22,760 nucleotides of DNA. Source: a virus. The stretch covers positions 1 through 22,760 of IMG/VR virus record IMGVR_UViG_3300034066_001981; one strand, 5' to 3'. Below, one piece after another: positions 20,469-22,760 of this stretch (position 1 is the first letter of the stretch; every line of letters starts with the position of its first letter). The notes beneath the pieces were generated by a model. The model searched no databases and had not been told where the DNA came from. It saw only the letters and a list, made by a program, of their open reading frames with translations. The position numbers and the translations under genes were made by a program.

Positions 20469-20732
20469 ATGAACCTTTCCTCCGAGTTAGCCATCGAAAC
20501 GACGCCGCTGTTCTGGGATTGCGAATGCGCCGAAGAATACATCCACCCCGCAACGCAGGACAAGTGCGAGCATTGCCATGCCGAAAAAGAAAATAGCCCA
20601 GACGCCCGAGTGTCAGAGGTGGAGAGGCTTTTAGCCCCCAGCCGATGCACCCCGCAAGAATCTCAAGACGCCATAAATCTTATGGCCAAGTATTTCACGC
20701 CGAACATCACAGCTTATTTCAACCAACTTTAG
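20469..20732 (+). CDS. Small zinc-ribbon-like protein
   Basis: The 87-residue product begins MNLSSELAIETTPLFWDCEC and contains a C-x-C and a C-x-x-C pair: DCECAEEYIHPATQDKCEHC, likely a zinc ribbon. I recall phage proteins with W-D-C-x-C-x-x-x-Y-I-H-P, without known function. The C-terminal half (SQDAINLMAKYFTPNITAYF) is helical. The start lies eight bases after the tRNA-like element, and there is no Shine-Dalgarno sequence. Confidence 0.75.
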   Translation: MNLSSELAIETTPLFWDCECAEEYIHPATQDKCEHCHAEKENSPDARVSEVERLLAPSRCTPQESQDAINLMAKYFTPNITAYFNQL

Positions 20733-20828
20733 ATCAGAACCGATTCCATGAACGGGTTGATCGCCGTATGAGAGAGGATTCGGGTAAAGAGTGACTCAGG
20801 TTATCTGGCTCTCTGGTCTAACTCCCTT

Positions 20829-20924
20829 ATGCACTACAAATACGCCACGCCATACATTCCCACATCCCGCCGCATCAAAGTAGGGAGCGGCCCGTTTGCG
20901 TATTACAAATGGATTTACGAATAA
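20829..20924 (+). CDS. Possible 31-residue peptide
   Basis: An ATG-to-TAA frame encodes MHYKYATPYIPTSRRIKVGS and ends AYYKWIYE, unusually rich in Tyr and basic residues. It lies six bases before the next small gene and in the same direction, but has no clear Shine-Dalgarno sequence. The 96 bases before it (20733-20828) contain no gene; GAGAG and CTCTC segments there could pair. Translation is uncertain. Confidence 0.35.
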   Translation: MHYKYATPYIPTSRRIKVGSGPFAYYKWIYE

Positions 20925-20930
20925 ACATTT

Positions 20931-21065
20931 ATGCCAAAACACATTCAAGACCTACTTTGGGAAACACCCCGCCAGCGCGAATACCGCGCCGCGAAAGAGA
21001 AGTTCTTTAACCGACTGATGCTGCTGATACTGATTATCTGCGCCATCATTTTCATATCGTTATGA
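20931..21065 (+). CDS. Small tail-anchored membrane protein, unknown
   Basis: The 44-residue product begins MPKHIQDLLWETPRQREYRA and ends with one transmembrane helix (LMLLILIICAIIFISL) after a charged stretch. The stop overlaps the next ATG (ATGA), which supports it as a real coupled gene. The single C-terminal helix would leave the basic N-terminus in the cytoplasm. A role in lysis or membrane targeting is possible but not shown. Confidence 0.6.
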   Translation: MPKHIQDLLWETPRQREYRAAKEKFFNRLMLLILIICAIIFISL

Positions 21066-21232
21066 AAATCCAAACCGCGACCCACCTGGATCTGTGGAAG
21101 CAGATCCGAAAGCCAACTCCTCCCCCGACCCGAGCGCACAAGCCAAGAAAAGAAGAATTCATGGATTGCCGCCGGGAGATTGCTGAAATTTTAGAGGATT
21201 TGACTAAAAAAATCCGCCATGTCGATTATTGA
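21062..21232 (+). CDS. Small charged helical protein, unknown
   Basis: The 56-residue product begins MKIQTATHLDLWKQIRKPTP, has a Pro/Arg-rich middle, and ends in a helix (CRREIAEILEDLTKKIRH). It overlaps the membrane protein gene by ATGA. No family is recognised; the pairing suggests both are made together. Confidence 0.58.
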   Translation: MKIQTATHLDLWKQIRKPTPPPTRAHKPRKEEFMDCRREIAEILEDLTKKIRHVDY

Positions 21233-21255
21233 CCCCAAGGAATGACACTCCTTGA

Positions 21256-21606
21256 ATGCCCATGACAACACCAACCGCTACCGACACTTTCCTACCCACC
21301 GCCGCTGATTACGATGAGCGGTTCGACCGCCGATGGGAGGAAAATGACACGCTGAAAATCGAGTTCGGCATTCGGCCTTGGGGCTATTATTCCAAGAATC
21401 CAGCCCATCCAGGCGGTCTTCAATTCATCGACCCGTATGCGAAACGGAAACCCATTCCTGGCTCCGTCCTTACCTGCTGGCCGTGGAAAGAAGGAGATAC
21501 GCCGTGGCACCAAGACCTCGGGGAGCCATACCCGAAAGACACCACAACCCCTTTCGGAAACGGGGTTTTATACAACCAACGAGGCGTTTTGACTCTCCCA
21601 GAATGA
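21256..21606 (+). CDS. Trp/Pro-rich small protein, unknown
   Basis: The product has 116 residues from the first ATG (MPMTTPTATDTF) or 114 from the second, two codons later. It is rich in Trp, Pro and Gly (FGIRPWGYYSKNPAHPGGLQ, LTCWPWKEGDTPWHQDLGEP), like a small secreted-type or beta protein without a signal peptide. A seven-codon frame (MTLLECP) starts at 21242 behind AAGGA and ends in the ATGA at the second Met, so a leader peptide may feed ribosomes to that start. Function is unknown. Confidence 0.65.
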   Translation: MPMTTPTATDTFLPTAADYDERFDRRWEENDTLKIEFGIRPWGYYSKNPAHPGGLQFIDPYAKRKPIPGSVLTCWPWKEGDTPWHQDLGEPYPKDTTTPFGNGVLYNQRGVLTLPE

Positions 21607-21667
21607 ACGAGGATTATATCAGATTCTCCTTGGCCGAGGCTTTGAAATTTTGCAATTCATAAAACTT

Positions 21668-21687
21668 GAGTCTTACACATAAGACTC
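21668..21687. repeat. AGTCTTA dyad, copy 4
   Basis: GAGTCTTA-CACA-TAAGACTC has eight-base perfect arms. It lies 62 bases after the stop of the Trp/Pro-rich gene and opens the hairpin-rich intergenic region. Confidence 0.9.
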
Positions 21688-21897
21688 CAACAAGCCGAGG
21701 GCCTCACGAGCCCTAGTCAGCACCCACTGATGAGATGAAGCTGGTCGTTCCAGCAATAAGGGGGGTGGCGACCGCCGTGCCCGCTGCCGGCCAGCGATAG
21801 CTTGCTTCGCCCTCACAGGCTGAAGCAAGCAGCCGAATTCCCCTCCCACTTTTGAGCCCGCTGGCTCACCTCGCCGCGTGTCGAGTTATTAACACGC
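21688..21897 (+). ncRNA. Hairpin-rich intergenic region, candidate structured RNA or leader
   Basis: The 312-base gap from 21607 to 21918 holds no gene I can support. After dyad copy 4 it contains at least six short perfect hairpins: GGGC/GCCC (21699-21713), GCTGG/CCAGC with loop TCGTT (21740-21754), CGCTG/CAGCG (21782-21796), GCTTGCTTC-GCC paired with GGC-T-GAAGCAAGC (21800-21830, the strongest), GAGCC/GGCTC with loop CGCT (21854-21867) and GCGTGT/ACACGC (21876-21897). The last ends about 20 bases before the ATG of the ubiquitin-like gene. It could be a small RNA, a riboswitch-like leader or attenuator, or a recombination site. I matched no known RNA family. Confidence 0.5.
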
Positions 21898-21918
21898 TGA
21901 TTAGAAAGGGAAACGATC

Positions 21919-22143
21919 ATGTTGATCAAACTCAAGTCCGGCCTCAACGCGCTGGATGTGGATGTGCCCGAGGGCACGACTGTTGGGCAGATCCTGTCCA
22001 ACGCAAACTACGCCGCCGTGCTGAACTTCGACACTTCGAATGTCGAGGGTCTGATCGGTGGCGCTAAGGCGAACTCCGACACCGTTCTGTATACGGGAGA
22101 CACTCTCCTGATTCAGAAGCTGGCGCACTCGAAGGCCGTCTAA
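21919..22143 (+). CDS. Beta-grasp (ubiquitin/ThiS-like) small protein
   Basis: The 74-residue product begins MLIKLKSGLNALDVDVPEGT and continues TVGQILSNANYAAVLNFD, then GLIGGAKANSDTVLYTGDTL and LIQKLAHSKAV. The order strand, strand with V-P-E-G-T-T-V, helix, strand, then D-T-V-L-x-x-G-D-x-L-x-I is the beta-grasp signature of ThiS, MoaD and prokaryotic ubiquitin-like proteins. No C-terminal Gly-Gly is present, so processing or a non-conjugating role must be considered. The next gene is E2-like, which is why I favour a ubiquitin-like assignment. AAGGG lies about 9 bases upstream of the ATG. Confidence 0.65.
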   Translation: MLIKLKSGLNALDVDVPEGTTVGQILSNANYAAVLNFDTSNVEGLIGGAKANSDTVLYTGDTLLIQKLAHSKAV

Positions 22144-22153
22144 AAACCACGAT

Positions 22154-22210
22154 CGCCGCGCTCGCAGAGTCTTATGCGTAAGACTTTGCGTTGCGCGGCG
22201 GTTCGTTTTT
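22154..22210 (+). terminator. Long hairpin with dyad copy 5 and T-run, likely terminator or attenuator
   Basis: CGCCGCGC at 22154-22161 pairs with GCGCGGCG at 22193-22200. Inside, after a small T mismatch, CGCA plus AGTCTTA-TGCG-TAAGACT plus TGCG (22163-22190) continues the stem. GTTCGTTTTT follows. It begins 11 bases after the stop of the ubiquitin-like gene and ends before the E2-like start, so it may reduce read-through between them. Confidence 0.65.
22168..22185. repeat. AGTCTTA dyad, copy 5
   Basis: AGTCTTA-TGCG-TAAGACT is identical to copy 3 in arms and loop and is nested in the longer terminator-like hairpin. Confidence 0.9.
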
Positions 22211-22223
22211 AAAAAAAAACCAA

Positions 22224-22760
22224 ATGGACTCTACTTTCTACATCATCGACCAAGACGGACGCCTTGGCCGCGCCAACATCACCCGCGTGGATAACGCGGG
22301 CACACTACTCAAGAGCATCGCCCGTGAGGCGCCGGTGGTTTTGCGGAATTTCCCCGACGAGGGGTATCACTTCAAAGCCAGCAGCACCGACTTGATTCTC
22401 GCCAAGAAGCTTAATTCGATCAAGCTCACCACGCATTTCGCTCCGATCACGCTGCCCGATGGCACCGCGCGCATTACGCCGGTGTTTTACGACAACGGCA
22501 TGAGCATCGAGCAGAGCATGGACTTCACCCCGCCGTCGGGGCACGAGTTCTGGTTCTTCGTGCGCTTTGATCAACTGCAACAACCCAAAGACGAGTTCTT
22601 GGCTTGGCACATCCTAGACGACAACATTTACCGCCCGCCTTTCTCCAACACCTACGAAGATGGCCGCATCTGCATGGGGAATACCTATCAGCGCAACCTA
22701 CACCAAGGTAGCATCAGAGCCAAGTTCGACGCGGCCTTGGAGTGGTTCCAAGGGGCCAAG
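22224..22760 (+). CDS. E2-like (UBC fold) protein, partial at the right edge
   Basis: An open frame of 179 codons runs from the ATG at 22224 off the window. The protein begins MDSTFYIIDQDGRLGRANIT. Its diagnostic stretch is YRPPFSNTYEDGRICMGNT at 136-154: Asn142, Gly147, Ile149, Cys150 and Gly152 match the E2 active-site pattern N-x-x-x-x-G-x-I-C, with Cys150 as candidate catalytic Cys. It resembles prokaryotic E2 family D / PRTRC protein B. HEFWFFVRFDQ and EFLAWHILDDNIYRP form the expected strands before it. E2 enzymes accept a ubiquitin-like protein from a ThiF/E1 enzyme; the adjacent beta-grasp gene fits. An E1-like and a JAB protease gene would be expected beyond the edge. Confidence 0.72.
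   Translation, partial: MDSTFYIIDQDGRLGRANITRVDNAGTLLKSIAREAPVVLRNFPDEGYHFKASSTDLILAKKLNSIKLTTHFAPITLPDGTARITPVFYDNGMSIEQSMDFTPPSGHEFWFFVRFDQLQQPKDEFLAWHILDDNIYRPPFSNTYEDGRICMGNTYQRNLHQGSIRAKFDAALEWFQGAK

Noticed and set aside
21727-21734. Hammerhead ribozyme (CTGATGAG core)
   Set aside because: No downstream GAAA after a stem II and no matching cleavage-site strand could be found, so only one of the conserved core parts is present.

Overview
The window looks like part of a tailed (Caudovirales-type) phage or prophage genome. The minus strand from about 17.1 kb down to position 1 carries a packed head-morphogenesis block: gpW-like connector candidate, DnaQ-like exonuclease, Rnl2-type RNA ligase, small zinc-ribbon proteins, lambda-type portal, very large glycine/alanine-rich proteins, a metallophosphoesterase, a head maturation protease fused to a scaffold, a decoration protein and the N-terminal half of the major capsid protein, which runs off the left edge. 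The order portal, protease/scaffold, decoration, capsid matches lambda B-C/Nu3-D-E, with about 10 kb of unusual genes inserted between portal and protease. No terminase, tail gene, integrase or lysis gene is visible. The host cannot be named. A 9-bp-period element at the end of the portal gene, encoding TTEDTENTE, resembles a dispersed repeat I associate with Verrucomicrobia/Planctomycetes-type genomes, which is only a weak hint.

A non-coding control region (17141-17514) separates this block from a rightward block. It holds two 22-bp repeats, an AT-rich dyad and four exact or near-exact 48-bp tandem repeats. The rightward block (17515-22760) contains mostly unrecognised genes with poor Shine-Dalgarno sequences. 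Several are followed by their own rho-independent terminator. It ends with a beta-grasp, ubiquitin/ThiS-like small protein and an E2-like protein with an N-x-x-x-x-G-x-I-C active-site signature, cut by the right edge.

Four cis or sequence patterns go beyond ordinary annotation. (1) A repeated peptide, (S)AKLRLRE-L/F, and shorter L-x-E-L/F versions occur near N-termini and inside the large proteins of the head block. They resemble T4-type prohead protease sites and suggest processed polyproteins. (2) A TTGAC box lies 16-18 nt before eight ATG codons on the minus strand, including two internal in-frame ATGs, one of them the expected Nu3-like scaffold start. (3) Five copies of the dyad AGTCTTA-N3/4-TAAGACT are scattered through the rightward block only. 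(4) A 66-nt tRNA-like element and a 230-nt array of hairpins lie between the rightward genes.
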